This document shows positions 45,499-53,599 of a DNA stretch of 64,000 nucleotides, in pieces (position 1 is the stretch's first letter; each line of letters opens with the position of its first letter). The translations under genes were made by a program, and so were the position numbers. The DNA is taken from contig NZ_BBYK01000042.1 of assembly GCF_001570365.1 (NCBI RefSeq), positions 312,202 through 376,201 of the forward strand. The letters run 5' to 3'. The notes under the pieces were generated by a model. The model searched no databases, was not told the DNA's origin, and saw nothing but the letters and a program-made list of their open reading frames with translations. Source of the stretch: Microtetraspora fusca (GTDB lineage: Bacteria; Actinomycetota; Actinomycetes; Streptosporangiales; Streptosporangiaceae).

Positions 45499-45677
45499 CC
45501 CCACGGCTCTTGTGCGTGTCCCGAAAACGTGTGGCGTGATGTGGACAGGAGAGCCGCCGGGCAGGTCGGCGTGCGGCTGGACCGGTCCGATCCCCGGCAG
45601 TGCGGGAACGGCTGACGAGGCCCGGCGTGGCGGGACATGTGGGGAAGCCTGGCGCGGCGCGGGTGGGGAAATGGAAC

Positions 45678-45713
45678 GGCCATCCGGCCGGGATTCCTCC
45701 CGGCCGGATGGCC
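45678..45713 (-). terminator. Terminator of paralog 1
   Basis: GGCCATCCGGCCGGGA pairs perfectly with TCCCGGCCGGATGGCC (16 pairs, loop TTCC). It lies 187 bp after the stop of the first paralog and can also serve ku. Apart from this hairpin, 45499-45899 shows no gene. Confidence 0.7.
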
Positions 45714-45899
45714 CTGTAGTAGGGAAGGCGGGGAGCCGACGGCTCTCGTCCGTGGCGTCCGCCTGTATGCGCTGAAACGATGGATCTCATCGTGTGGGCG
45801 AGGAGACGTATGCGTCTCCCCCCTGTGTGAGCGCCTCTCCGTGGATCTTCCGCTCAGGTCGAGCGCCGATCACGGCGAGGTCGTCCGGTGTGGATCCGC

Positions 45900-46268
45900 T
45901 CAGCCGACGGGCGCGAGCGGGGCGCCGGTGACCTCCGGCTCCGGCTGCTGCTCCGGCCGCCTCAGGAAGTCCAGGAACTGCCTGGGAAGGCGGATCGTGA
46001 TGTTGTTGATCACCTGCTGCCGCTGGTGCTGCCGCTGGCGCTGGTGCCCGCGCTGGTTCTGGTGGTCGCGGTTGTGGTTGCGGTTCCAGTTACGGTTCCG
46101 CTGGCCACGGCCTCCCCAGCCACCCCCGCCCCAGCTGGCGAAGCCGCCCGCCTGGACGACGGCGGCGTTCGCCGTGGTCGCGGTGGTCGTGGCGCCGAGC
46201 GCCACCGCCCCACCCGTCAGTGCGGTGCTGATCGCCAGCCCCGCGATGACACTCCTGAACTTGGGCAT
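45900..46268 (-). CDS. Secreted NHNR-repeat paralog 1
   Basis: This is a 122-residue protein. ATG 46268 follows AAGGAGAAG. Signal peptide ~1-35 (MPKFRSVIAGLAISTALTGG ... TTANA|AVVQ). The mature part is AGGFASWGGGGWGG (no Cys), then RNRNWNRNHNRDHQNQRGHQ, then VINNITIRL and a Pro/Glu tail. It belongs to an eight-gene family in 45.9-53.3 kb; the signal peptide matches paralog 8 and the Gly/Trp module matches paralog 4. It is the last copy, with a tail unlike the others. No known domain. Function unknown, probably extracellular and low-complexity. Confidence 0.8.
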   Translation of the reverse strand: MPKFRSVIAGLAISTALTGGAVALGATTTATTANAAVVQAGGFASWGGGGWGGRGQRNRNWNRNHNRDHQNQRGHQRQRQHQRQQVINNITIRLPRQFLDFLRRPEQQPEPEVTGAPLAPVG

Positions 46269-46410
46269 TGCACTTCTCCTTTTGAAAGGAATTGATTTTC
46301 TCTTACCTTTCGACGCTCTCCGCGTCGAGTCACGGAGAACGATTGAGATCACCCGGAGTGGATCATCTCGATATCGTCTTGATTGCCGAGTTTGCGGAGT
46401 GGCAAACGGT
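46269..46410 (-). promoter_or_regulatory. Leader and upstream element of paralog 1
   Basis: The element GGCAAACGGT (plus strand) is at 46401-46410, 133 bp before the ATG, with GACGAT as a possible -10 nearer the gene. A leader hairpin TCTCCG/CGGAGA spans 46317-46338, and an alternative CGACGC/GCGTCG (46311-46327) would exclude it. Confidence 0.5.
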
Positions 46411-46617
46411 TACGTGCGGATCTTGGGTGCCGCATGTGATTTATTGACGATGCTCCGCGGAGTGCGATTGTTTACCGGAGAAATGGGTGGCCCGCCGGTG
46501 AGCCGTACAGCCGACCGGGAAAGGCCGGCGATGGCATTCACGGCGAGCGTCGCATGCCCGGCGAGGCGTTCCGCGTGAAACGCGGAGAAGGCGTTACCGG
46601 GCCGTACGCATGAAGAA

Positions 46618-46650
46618 GCCCATCCGGTCGGCGGTGCCGACCGGATGGGC
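46618..46650 (-). terminator. Terminator of paralog 2
   Basis: GCCCATCCGGTCGGC pairs perfectly with GCCGACCGGATGGGC around GGT (15 pairs), 160 bp after the stop of paralog 2. Confidence 0.7.
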
Positions 46651-46810
46651 CCGGTGTTTCCAGAAGGTGAGACCGCTCGGGCGTCGCGACGGACGTCATC
46701 GCGCCGCCGAGCTGCTCGGCCGTACCGGTGTCACCGAGGTTTCTCACCGGTGTGGACGAGATGGCCCGACCGCCCGCTGGTCGTTCACGGCCTCACGGCG
46801 GTGAATGCGC

Positions 46811-47302
46811 TTACCGCTGGTTCTGGTTGGCGGTGCCTGCCGCGTTGCCGTTGCCGCCGTTGCCGCCGTTGGCGTTGTTGTTGTTGCCGTCGGCGATGGC
46901 GCCGCCGTTGCCGCCGTTACCGCCGCGGGCCAGGACGAGCTGGGCGAGGATGTCCTCGGCCCGCAGACCGCGCTGCTCCTCGCGGGGCCGCTCGCGCTCG
47001 CGCTCCCTGGGCACCTGTACACGGATGTTGTTGATCACGTTCTGGCGCTGGCGCTGCTCCTCGCGCTGGTGCTCGCGCTGGTGCTGACGGTTGTGGTTCC
47101 GGTTGTGGTTGCGGTTGTGGTTGCGGTTGCCGCGGCCACCCCAGCCGCCGCCCCAGCCACCGCCGCCGCAGCCGCCGCCGCAGCCGACCTGGACGACGCC
47201 GGCGTTCGCCGCGGTGGCCGTGGTGGCGCCGAGCGCGACGGCTCCGCCGGTCAGCGCGGTGCTGATGGCCAGCAGCCCGACGAGGTTCTTGAACTTGGGC
47301 AT
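46811..47302 (-). CDS. Secreted NHNR-repeat paralog 2
   Basis: This is a 163-residue protein. Signal peptide MPKFKNLVGLLAIS...ATAANA|GVVQ. Mature part: VGCGGGCGGGGWGGGWGGRG (two Cys), NRNHNRNHNRNHNR repeat, RQHQREHQ..RQNVINNIRVQV, then RERERERPREEQRGLRAEDI, LAQLVLARGG and a Gly/Asn tail (GGNGGNGNAAG). The Cys/NHNR block is nearly the same as in paralog 7, and the C-terminal half as in paralogs 3 and 4. It is a stand-alone transcription unit. Function unknown. Confidence 0.8.
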   Translation of the reverse strand: MPKFKNLVGLLAISTALTGGAVALGATTATAANAGVVQVGCGGGCGGGGWGGGWGGRGNRNHNRNHNRNHNRQHQREHQREEQRQRQNVINNIRVQVPRERERERPREEQRGLRAEDILAQLVLARGGNGGNGGAIADGNNNNANGGNGGNGNAAGTANQNQR

Positions 47303-47439
47303 TGTGTTTCCCCCTGAAGGAATCAAATTCCTCTTGACGCTTCGACACTTTCGGGGAGTCCCCCGAAGAATGCCCCGGACGCCCTTGATGTGGCATTTCC
47401 GTATTGTCTTGATTTCCGATGGAGGAGATGACAAACGCC
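47303..47439 (-). promoter_or_regulatory. Leader and upstream element of paralog 2
   Basis: GACAAACGCC at 47430-47439 is 128 bp before the ATG; GACAAT (minus strand) is a possible -10. The leader hairpin TTCGGGG/CCCCGAA is at 47350-47367. Confidence 0.5.
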
Positions 47440-47594
47440 GCAATTCCCTCTTTAGCCAGCTCTTTTCACTTCGTTGGGCGCGTTGCACACGACATGCTTG
47501 TGTTGACGGCACAGTCCCTCGTGAGGCGATTCGGTCGCGTAAGTCGGCGGGTGGCTTGTGGGCACGTGTCCTTCACCAGAAAAGGGTCGCTCAC

Positions 47595-47638
47595 GAAAAA
47601 ACCCTGCCCGGCCCGCACGAAGCGAGGCCGGACAGGGT
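47595..47638 (-). terminator. Terminator of paralog 3
   Basis: On the minus strand a 13-pair stem with one G-U (ACCCTGTCCGGCC ... GGCCGGGCAGGGT) is followed by six T. Textbook rho-independent terminator, about 260 bp after the paralog 3 stop. Confidence 0.85.
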
Positions 47639-47809
47639 GGTTTTCGGCGAGGTACGCGTTATGCGAGTGCGTCCTCGCCGTCGGTGTCGTAGCGGGTCCC
47701 ACGTCCGGAGCCTTTCGGCCCCCTTCCGGCCTGCTCGCGTTTCTGGTGAACGTCGGTCAGGAGAAACCGCGTCCCGGGTGGAATGCGGAGAGTCGTGGGA
47801 GCGGCCTTC

Positions 47810-47840
47810 GGACACCGGCGGCGGGTTGCCGCCGGTGTCC
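47810..47840 (-). other. Conserved hairpin in the 3' region of paralog 3
   Basis: GGACACCGGCGGC pairs perfectly with GCCGCCGGTGTCC around GGGTT, 58 bp after the stop. The same hairpin occurs after paralog 4 (48917-48947). It has no T-run; it may protect the 3' end or pause polymerase. Confidence 0.6.
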
Positions 47841-47897
47841 TCGTCAGGTGAGCCCGCGCGTGTAGCTCGGCGGTCCCACAGCCGGAGAGTGCGCTAC

Positions 47898-48407
47898 TTA
47901 GGGAACGCGCGGCTGGGCGACGTTGGCAATCTGGTTGGCGGCGCCTGCGGCGTTGCCGTTGCCGCCGTTGCCGCCGCGGGCGTCGTTGTTGTTGCCGCCG
48001 GCGATGGCGCCGCCGTTGCCGCCGTTGCCGCCGCGGGCCAGGACGAGCTGGGCGAGGATGTCCTCGGCCCGCAGGCCGCGCTGCTCCTCGCGGGGCCGCT
48101 CGCGCTCGCGCTCCCTGGGCACCTGCAGGCGGATGTTGTTGATCACGTTCTGGCGCTGGCGCTGGTGCTGGCGCTGGTGCCCGCGCTGGTCCTGGTGGTC
48201 GCGGTTGTGGTTGCGGTTCCAGTTGCGGTTGTGGGTGCGACCACCCCAGCCGCCGCCGCCGCAGCCGCCCCCGCAGCCGCCGCCCCAGGTCTGGACGACG
48301 GAGGCGCTCGCCGTGGTGGCGGTGGTGGCGGCGCCGAGCGCGACGGCTCCGCCGGTCAGCGCGGTGCTGAGGGCGAGAAGCCCGACGAGGTTCTTGAACT
48401 TGGGCAT
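47898..48407 (-). CDS. Secreted NHNR-repeat paralog 3
   Basis: This is a 169-residue protein. Signal peptide MPKFKNLVGLLALS...TTASAS|VVQ. Mature: TWGGGCGGGCGGGGWGGRTH (two Cys), NRNWNRNHNRDHQDQRGHQ, VINNIRLQV, RERERERPREEQRGLRAEDI, LAQLVLARGGNGG and tail AAGAANQIANVAQPRVP. The NRNWNRNHNRDHQ block is shared with paralog 1, the RTHNRNWNRNHNR start with paralog 5, and the tail with paralog 4. ATG follows AGGGGGAAAC. Function unknown. Confidence 0.8.
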   Translation of the reverse strand: MPKFKNLVGLLALSTALTGGAVALGAATTATTASASVVQTWGGGCGGGCGGGGWGGRTHNRNWNRNHNRDHQDQRGHQRQHQRQRQNVINNIRLQVPRERERERPREEQRGLRAEDILAQLVLARGGNGGNGGAIAGGNNNDARGGNGGNGNAAGAANQIANVAQPRVP

Positions 48408-48545
48408 TGCGTTTCCCCCTGAAGGAATCAGATTCCTCTTGACGCTTCGACACTTTCGGGGAGTGCCCCGAAGAATGCCCCGGACGCCCTTGATGTGGCA
48501 TTTCCGTATTATCTTGGTTTCCGTCGTGGTAAGACGACAAACGCC
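48408..48545 (-). promoter_or_regulatory. Leader and upstream element of paralog 3
   Basis: GACAAACGCC at 48536-48545 is 129 bp before the ATG, and GATAAT (minus strand, 48508-48513) is a good -10. The leader has the hairpin TTCGGGG/CCCCGAA (48455-48472) and AGGAATC/GATTCCT (48423-48437) next to the ribosome site. Confidence 0.55.
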
Positions 48546-48702
48546 GCGGTTCCGTTCTTAGTCAGCTCTTTTCATTTCATTGGGCGCGTCGGCGCAGAGC
48601 ATCGTTATGTGGATGGTGCGGAGCCGTTCACGAAGGGATTCCGTCGCGTACGGCGGTGCGTGCGCCCGCGAAGTTGTGACTATGTGGTCTTCAGGGCGTG
48701 CG

Positions 48703-48744
48703 AAAAACCCTGCCCGGCCCGCACGAAGCGAGGCCGGACAGGGT
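48703..48744 (-). terminator. Terminator of paralog 4
   Basis: Same stem as the terminator of paralog 3 (ACCCTGTCCGGCC ... GGCCGGGCAGGGT on the minus strand), followed by TTTTT. Confidence 0.85.
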
Positions 48745-48916
48745 GGTGTTTTCCGCGAGGGATGCGTTATATGTGAGCGCCCTCGGTGTCGGTGTCGTAG
48801 CCATCCCACGGCGGGGGCCTTTCGGCCCCTTTCCGGCCTGCTCGCGTTTCTGGTGAACGCCGGTCAGGAGGAACCGCGTTCCAGGTGGAATGCGGAGAGT
48901 CGTGGGAGCGGCTTTC

Positions 48917-48947
48917 GGACACCGGCGGCGGGTTGCCGCCGGTGTCC
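48917..48947 (-). other. Conserved hairpin in the 3' region of paralog 4
   Basis: Identical in stem and loop to 47810-47840: GGACACCGGCGGC / GCCGCCGGTGTCC around GGGTT, 58 bp after the stop. Confidence 0.6.
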
Positions 48948-49004
48948 TCATCAGGTGAGCCCGCGCGTGTAGCTCGGCGGTCCCACAGCCGGAGAGTGCG
49001 CTAC

Positions 49005-49505
49005 TTAGGGAACGCGCGGCTGGGCGACGTTGGCAGCCTGGTTGGCGGCGCCTGCGGCGTCGGCGTTGCCGCCGTTGCCACCATTGGCGTTGTTGTCGTT
49101 GCCGCCGGCGATGGCGCCGCCGTTGCCGCCGTTGCCGCCGCGGGCCAGAACGAGCTGGGCGAGGATGTCCTCGGCCCGCAGACCGCGCTGCTCCTCGCGG
49201 GGCCGCTCGCGCTCGCGCTCCCTGGGCACCTGCACGCGGACGTTGTTGATCACGTTCTGGCGCTGGCGCTGGTCCTCGCGCTGCTGATCGCGCTGCTGCT
49301 GGTGGAGGCGGTTGTGGTTGCGGTTGTGGTTACGGTTCCGCTGGCCGCGGCCACCCCAGCCACCCCCGCCCCAGCTGGCGAAGCCGCCCGCCTGGACGAC
49401 GGACGCGCTCGCCGTGGTGGCGGTGGTGGCGCCGAGCGCGACGGCTCCGCCGGTCAGTGCGGTGCCGATGGCCAGCAGCCCGACGAGGTTCTTGAACTTG
49501 GGCAT
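49005..49505 (-). CDS. Secreted NHNR-repeat paralog 4
   Basis: This is a 166-residue protein. Signal peptide MPKFKNLVGLLAIG...TTASAS|VVQ. Mature: AGGFASWGGGGWGGRGQRNR (no Cys, as in paralog 1), NHNRNHNRLHQQQRDQQRED, VINNVRVQV, then RERERERPREEQRGLRAEDI and the Gly/Asn tail ending ANVAQPRVP, as in paralog 3. The head of one subtype is joined to the tail of another, so this gene is a mosaic. Function unknown. Confidence 0.8.
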   Translation of the reverse strand: MPKFKNLVGLLAIGTALTGGAVALGATTATTASASVVQAGGFASWGGGGWGGRGQRNRNHNRNHNRLHQQQRDQQREDQRQRQNVINNVRVQVPRERERERPREEQRGLRAEDILAQLVLARGGNGGNGGAIAGGNDNNANGGNGGNADAAGAANQAANVAQPRVP

Positions 49506-49643
49506 TGTGTTTCCCCCTGAAGGAATCAGATTCCTCTTGACGCTTCGGCATCTTCGTGAAGCCAGTCGAAGAATGCCCCGGACGCCCTTGACGCGGCATT
49601 TCCGTATTATCTTGGTTTCCGGATCGGTGAGACGACAAACGCC
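49506..49643 (-). promoter_or_regulatory. Leader and upstream element of paralog 4
   Basis: GACAAACGCC at 49634-49643 is 129 bp before the ATG, and GATAAT is present as in paralog 3. The leader hairpin GGCATCTTCG / CGAAG-A-ATGCC (49547-49577) keeps pairing where the sequence differs from paralogs 2 and 3. Confidence 0.55.
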
Positions 49644-49803
49644 GTCGTTCCGTTCTTAGTCGGCTCTTTTCATTTCAGTGGACGCGTCGCACGTGGTGCG
49701 TCTCCTTGAGCGGCAGAACGTCGCTCACAACGGGATTTCATCGCACACCGCGGTGGGGGCATCCACGCGGTTCACGTATTTCTGAGAAAAAGGACGTGAC
49801 GTC

Positions 49804-49845
49804 AAAAAGGCCTGCCCGGCATCGCATGAGCGCGGGCCGGGCAGG
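49804..49845 (-). terminator. Terminator of paralog 5
   Basis: CCTGCCCGGC pairs with GCCGGGCAGG (10 pairs) and TTTTT follows on the minus strand, about 270 bp after the stop. Confidence 0.8.
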
Positions 49846-50111
49846 GTGCTGCTTTTCGGCGAGGGATGAGCTGGTCGAGAGCGTCCTCGCTGTTCGCGCC
49901 GCGGCCGGTTCCGACGGCCGGGACCTTTCGTCCCTTTCCGGCCTGCTCGCGTTCTTCATGAACGTCGGTCAGGAAGAACCGCGTACCTGCATAGGTACGC
50001 GGATACCGTGGAAACGGCTTTCAGGCGCGACGGCGGCACATGCCGCCGGCTTTCTGGAAGGTGAGACCGTCCGCCGCTGTTCGACCGGCGGTCTCACGGC
50101 CGGAGAATGCG

Positions 50112-50636
50112 CTACCTAACCGAAGCGGGCACGCGGATAGAGTTGGCCTGGTCGGCGGCGCCTGCGGCGTCGGCGTTGCCGCCGTTGCCGCCGTTGGCGT
50201 TGTTGCGGTCGCCGCCGGCGATGGCGCCCCCGTTGCCGCCGTTGCCGCCGCGCGCGGCGATGAGCTGGGCGAGGATGTTCTCGGCCAGGATGTCGCGGAG
50301 GTCGCGGCGGTTGTCCTCACGGACCTGCTCCTGCTCGCGCTCCCGCGGGACCTGCAGCCGGACGTTGTTGATCACGTTCTGGCGCTGGTGCTCCTGCTGC
50401 CGCTGGTGCTCGCGCTGGTGCTGACGGTTGCGGTTGTGGTTGCGGTTCCAGTTGCGGTTGTGGGTGCGGCCACCCCAGCCGCCGCCCCAGCCACCGCCGC
50501 AACCGCCGCAGCCGCCCGTCTGGACGACGGAGGCGCTCGCCGCGGTGGCCGTGGTGGCGGCGCCCAGGGCGACGGCTCCGCCGGTCAGCGCGGTGCTGAC
50601 GGCCAGCAGCCCCACGAGGTTCTTGAACTTGGGCAT
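50112..50636 (-). CDS. Secreted NHNR-repeat paralog 5
   Basis: This is a 174-residue protein, the longest of the family. Signal peptide MPKFKNLVGLLAVS...TAASAS|VVQ. Mature: TGGCGGCGGGWGGGWGGRTH (two Cys), NRNWNRNHNRNRQHQREHQR, VINNVRLQV, REREQEQVREDNRRDLRDIL, ILAQLIAARGGNGG and a Gly/Asn tail. The C-terminal half is a diverged form of that in paralogs 2-4. ATG follows AAGGGAGAATCGC. Function unknown. Confidence 0.8.
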   Translation of the reverse strand: MPKFKNLVGLLAVSTALTGGAVALGAATTATAASASVVQTGGCGGCGGGWGGGWGGRTHNRNWNRNHNRNRQHQREHQRQQEHQRQNVINNVRLQVPREREQEQVREDNRRDLRDILAENILAQLIAARGGNGGNGGAIAGGDRNNANGGNGGNADAAGAADQANSIRVPASVR

Positions 50637-50776
50637 TGCGATTCTCCCTTGGAAGGAATTGATTTGCCCCGACACTCTGGCATTCCGAGAATTTTCTCGG
50701 AAGCGTGCCCGGATGACCCTTGCCGGATCATCTCTACGGTGTCTCTGATTTCCTTCCGCGTCGGGCGGCAAACGGT
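50637..50776 (-). promoter_or_regulatory. Leader and upstream element of paralog 5
   Basis: GGCAAACGGT at 50767-50776 is 131 bp before the ATG. The leader hairpin TTCCGAGAA/TTCTCGGAA (9 pairs, loop TT) is at 50683-50702. Confidence 0.5.
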
Positions 50777-50958
50777 GATTGGCGGCTCTTAGTCTTTGCT
50801 TGTCGCTCTATTAATGAAGTGGGTCGGTTGAAGTTGATTTGCTACCGATACCCCTTATGTCGGAATTCAGGGGGCGTATTCGGTGTGGATCGCCCCTCGC
50901 GCCGAGGCGCTGCACCCTCCGGGGCCATGCCGTACGAGCAGGGAGAATGGGCCGATGG

Positions 50959-50993
50959 AAAAAGAAATCCGGCCGGCGAGACGCCGGCCGGAT
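50959..50993 (-). terminator. Terminator of paralog 6
   Basis: ATCCGGCCGGCG pairs perfectly with CGCCGGCCGGAT (12 pairs), followed on the minus strand by a T-rich tract (TTTCTTTTT). Confidence 0.85.
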
Positions 50994-51194
50994 GAATGTG
51001 ATTTCCATGTGGATGGGATGACGGCTCGCGGGCGGGAGGCCTGCCGTCGTCTTCACGAGAATCGTCGAAAGCGAGCGTGCTTTCTGGACAGGAAACGGAA
51101 ATCACCGCCCCGCCCGCGTCACACGCCCTGGTCCCGCGCATGCGGTGCGGGGCCGCCGGTGTGTCCGCGCTCCCGCCTCGGTGAGTACGGCGGC

Positions 51195-51563
51195 TCAGTC
51201 GAGGACTCGGAATTCGCGGACGAAGTCCCTGCCGTTCGAACTCGACGTGGTGGTGGCGGTCGGCGGCAGGTTGCGGTCGGCCGGGACCACGACGTCGTTG
51301 ATCAGGAACTGGGTCTGCTCCTGGTGCTGGCTCTGCTGGTCGTGCTGGCTCTGGTGCTTGTTGTTCGAGTTGCGGTTCCAGCCGTTCCCGCAGCCACCGC
51401 CGCCGCAGCCGCCGTCATCGCACCCGCCGTCGCCGCAGCCGTCGGTACGGACCATGCCGGCACTCGCGGCGGTGGTCGTGGTCGCCGCGCCGACCGCGAC
51501 GGCGCCGGCGGCCACCGCGGCGCCGAGCGCGAGAAGCCCGGCGAGCCTTGTGAACTTGGGCAT
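51195..51563 (-). CDS. Secreted paralog 6, diverged four-cysteine form
   Basis: This is a 122-residue protein. Signal peptide MPKFTRLAGLLALGAAVAAG...AASAG|MVR. Mature: TDGCGDGGCDDGGCGGGGCG (four regularly spaced Cys with Asp), WNRNSNNKHQSQHDQQSQHQ in place of the Arg-rich repeat, FLINDVVVP in place of VINNI, and a Ser/Thr tail. The module order is as in the others but the composition shifts from Arg to Ser/Gln/Asp. It is the most diverged member and probably less basic. Function unknown. Confidence 0.75.
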   Translation of the reverse strand: MPKFTRLAGLLALGAAVAAGAVAVGAATTTTAASAGMVRTDGCGDGGCDDGGCGGGGCGNGWNRNSNNKHQSQHDQQSQHQEQTQFLINDVVVPADRNLPPTATTTSSSNGRDFVREFRVLD

Positions 51564-51720
51564 TGCGTTTCTCCTTCGAAAGAAATGCGTTCGCCCTCGC
51601 GGTCCGACTTTTCGGAGATTTTCCGGGATAGCCTACGGATCGCCGCGGAGGACGGCGGAGCGACCTCGGTGATCACTCCCGCGGGTCTGTGATTTCCTTC
51701 CGTATCGAACGGCAAACGGT
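51564..51720 (-). promoter_or_regulatory. Leader and upstream element of paralog 6
   Basis: GGCAAACGGT at 51711-51720 is 148 bp before the ATG, the longest spacing of the family. The leader hairpin is short: TCCGA/TCGGA (51603-51616). Confidence 0.45.
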
Positions 51721-51824
51721 GGTTGGCGGCTCTTAGGCGCTGCTTGTCGCTCTATTACTAATGTTGCGATGATAAACGCAGATTTGCGGGAAGTTGCGCG
51801 ATATGTCCGAGTTGGGGAGCACGC

Positions 51825-51853
51825 AAAAAACCGGCCGGCGAGAGGCCGACCGG
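51825..51853 (-). terminator. Terminator of paralog 7
   Basis: CCGGTCGGC pairs with GCCGGCCGG on the minus strand (9 pairs with one G-U) and TTTTTT follows. Confidence 0.8.
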
Positions 51854-52070
51854 ATGGGACGCTGTTCCCGGCGGTGCCGCGGATGGCCGCCCTCCTCGGC
51901 GCCCCGCCACCTGTCGGGCCGGGTTCCGCCTCTCCTCCGCTATTCGGGATGTCAACTCGTCAGGCGTGCCCGCGCCCACCGCGGCCTTCCGCCTCCTGCT
52001 TCGAGGCGTACGGCCCCGGTGGAACGCGGGCACGTGGGATCACTTCTCGTCGCCGCCGGCAGGCGGCTTT

Positions 52071-52457
52071 TTAGATGCCGTCGTCGTCGCCGTCGCCGTC
52101 GCCGTCGAGCACGGCGGCGTTGCTCAGGATCTCCGGCAGGTCGTCGCCGAAGTCCTCGCCGTCGCGGCCCACGCGGATGTTGTTGATCACGTGCTGGCGC
52201 TGGCGCTGGTGCTCGGTCTGGTGCTCGCGCTGGTGCTGACGGTTGTGGTTCCGGTTGTGGTTGCGGTTGTGGTTGCGGTTGCCGCGGCCACCCCAGCCGC
52301 CGCCCCAGCCGCCGCCGCCGCAGCCGCCGCCGCAGCCGACCTGGACGACGCCGGCGTTCGCCGCGGTGGTGGTGGCGGCGGCGCCGAGCGCGACGGCTCC
52401 GCCGGTCAGCGCGGTGCTGAGGGCGAGAAGCCCGACGACGTTCTTGAACTTGGGCAT
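52071..52457 (-). CDS. Secreted NHNR-repeat paralog 7
   Basis: This is a 128-residue protein. Signal peptide MPKFKNVVGLLALS...TTAANA|GVVQ. Mature: VGCGGGCGGGGWGGGWGGRG and NRNHNRNHNRNHNRQHQREH, nearly the same as paralog 2, then VINNIRVGRDGEDFGDDLPE and a strongly acidic tail (DGDGDGDDDG). The C-terminal half lacks the RERERPRE and Gly/Asn modules. An Asp-rich end could bind cations; this is inference. Function unknown. Confidence 0.8.
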   Translation of the reverse strand: MPKFKNVVGLLALSTALTGGAVALGAAATTTAANAGVVQVGCGGGCGGGGWGGGWGGRGNRNHNRNHNRNHNRQHQREHQTEHQRQRQHVINNIRVGRDGEDFGDDLPEILSNAAVLDGDGDGDDDGI

Positions 52458-52591
52458 AGCGATTCTCCCTTGAAAGGAATTGATTTGCCCGACACTCTGA
52501 CGTTCTCCGAATTCGGAGAATTGGCGGATGACCCTTACGTGGATCATCTTCGCGTCGTCTAGATTTCCTTCGGCGTCGAGCGATAAACGGT
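52458..52591 (-). promoter_or_regulatory. Leader and upstream element of paralog 7
   Basis: GATAAACGGT at 52582-52591 is 125 bp before the ATG. The leader holds the perfect 18-base palindrome TTCTCCGAATTCGGAGAA (52503-52520). Confidence 0.5.
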
Positions 52592-52723
52592 GATCGGAGG
52601 CTTTTGCCGTCCGCTTGTCGCTTTATTGGAGACGTTGCGCGATTAGGCCATTTATGCGGTGATGTGCGGTATATGTCGCAATTGCGCCGTACGGCGAACG
52701 CCCGGGGAGCGGGAGGGGAACGC

Positions 52724-52764
52724 AAAAGACCACCCGGCCGGCGGTATCCGCCGACCGGGTGGTC
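52724..52764 (-). terminator. Terminator of paralog 8
   Basis: A 17-pair stem (GACCACCCGGTCGGCGG on the minus strand, one G-U) with loop ATA, followed by TTTT, about 210 bp after the stop. Confidence 0.85.
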
Positions 52765-52974
52765 CGGTCTCGCTGTGGTGAGGGCTCCCGTGAGCCTTCG
52801 CTCGCGGGAGCCCTCGGGTCATCGCGGTGGAGAATCACCCTTCACCAGGCCGGTGAGGTGTTCTCGGTGGCCACCTGTTGCGTCGTGCCCGCGCTCCCCG
52901 TGAACTCGCGTCCGGCCGGAACCGCTGCTCCGGTGGAGCGTGGGCACATCACGAATCTCTCGTCGCCTCCGTCT

Positions 52975-53310
<336 letters not shown>

Positions 53311-53443
53311 TGCGTTTCCCCCTTGAAAGGATGGTCGCCCCGTTTTCCGGCGTTTCCCAAAATGATTTGGAAAACGCCGTGGATGCTGGTGAACGCTGCA
53401 TCCTGGTTGTCTTGATTTCCGCGCCGAGTGTCCGACAAACGGC
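53311..53443 (-). promoter_or_regulatory. Leader and upstream element of paralog 8
   Basis: GACAAACGGC at 53434-53443 is 124 bp before the ATG. The leader hairpin GGCGTTTCCCAAA / TTTGGAAAACGCC (53349-53378, one G-U on the minus strand) is the longest of the family. The remaining 155 bp up to the hydrolase start show no gene. Confidence 0.5.
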
Positions 53444-53599
53444 AATCGTGCGCTTTTACTCCTCGATTGTCGCTTTATTGACGATGTTGAACTCTTATTG
53501 CTAGCTATGCAGCGAAATGTCCCATAATGTCCGATTTGCGCCGTGGGGGCGCGAGGAAGCGGGATATCGTCGGAACGGCAGGCGAACAGGGGAGGACGC

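Larger units (their letters stand above)
47595..48591 (-). repeat. Direct repeat unit, copy A (paralog 3 unit)
   Basis: Terminator, 3' region, coding region and leader of paralog 3 are closely similar in order and sequence to 48702-49689. This is the younger-looking duplication of the cluster. The 3' region shares long identical runs (e.g. the block around GTAGCTCGGCGGTCCCACAG). Confidence 0.8.
48702..49689 (-). repeat. Direct repeat unit, copy B (paralog 4 unit)
   Basis: Second copy of the unit at 47595-48591, about 1.1 kb away. Terminator, 3' hairpin, coding 3' half and leader are near-identical, but the Gly/Trp module of the coding region is of the paralog 1 type. Confidence 0.8.

Noticed and set aside
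46805-47317. Long plus-strand reading frames opposite the paralogs (rich in Ala, Val, Leu, Pro)
   Set aside because: They mirror the Gly/Asn/Arg repeats of the minus strand, lack ribosome sites and lie across the strong terminators. The minus strand has signal peptides, ribosome sites and matching paralogs.
47659-47897. A possible small protein on the minus strand in the 3' region of paralog 3 (TRFLLTDVHQKREQAGRG ... EDALA), similar in paralogs 4 and 5
   Set aside because: No start codon with a ribosome site lies in the frame near it, and paralog 4 has one base fewer in the same block, which breaks the frame. The likeness is at DNA level, so a non-coding conserved 3' region is the better reading.
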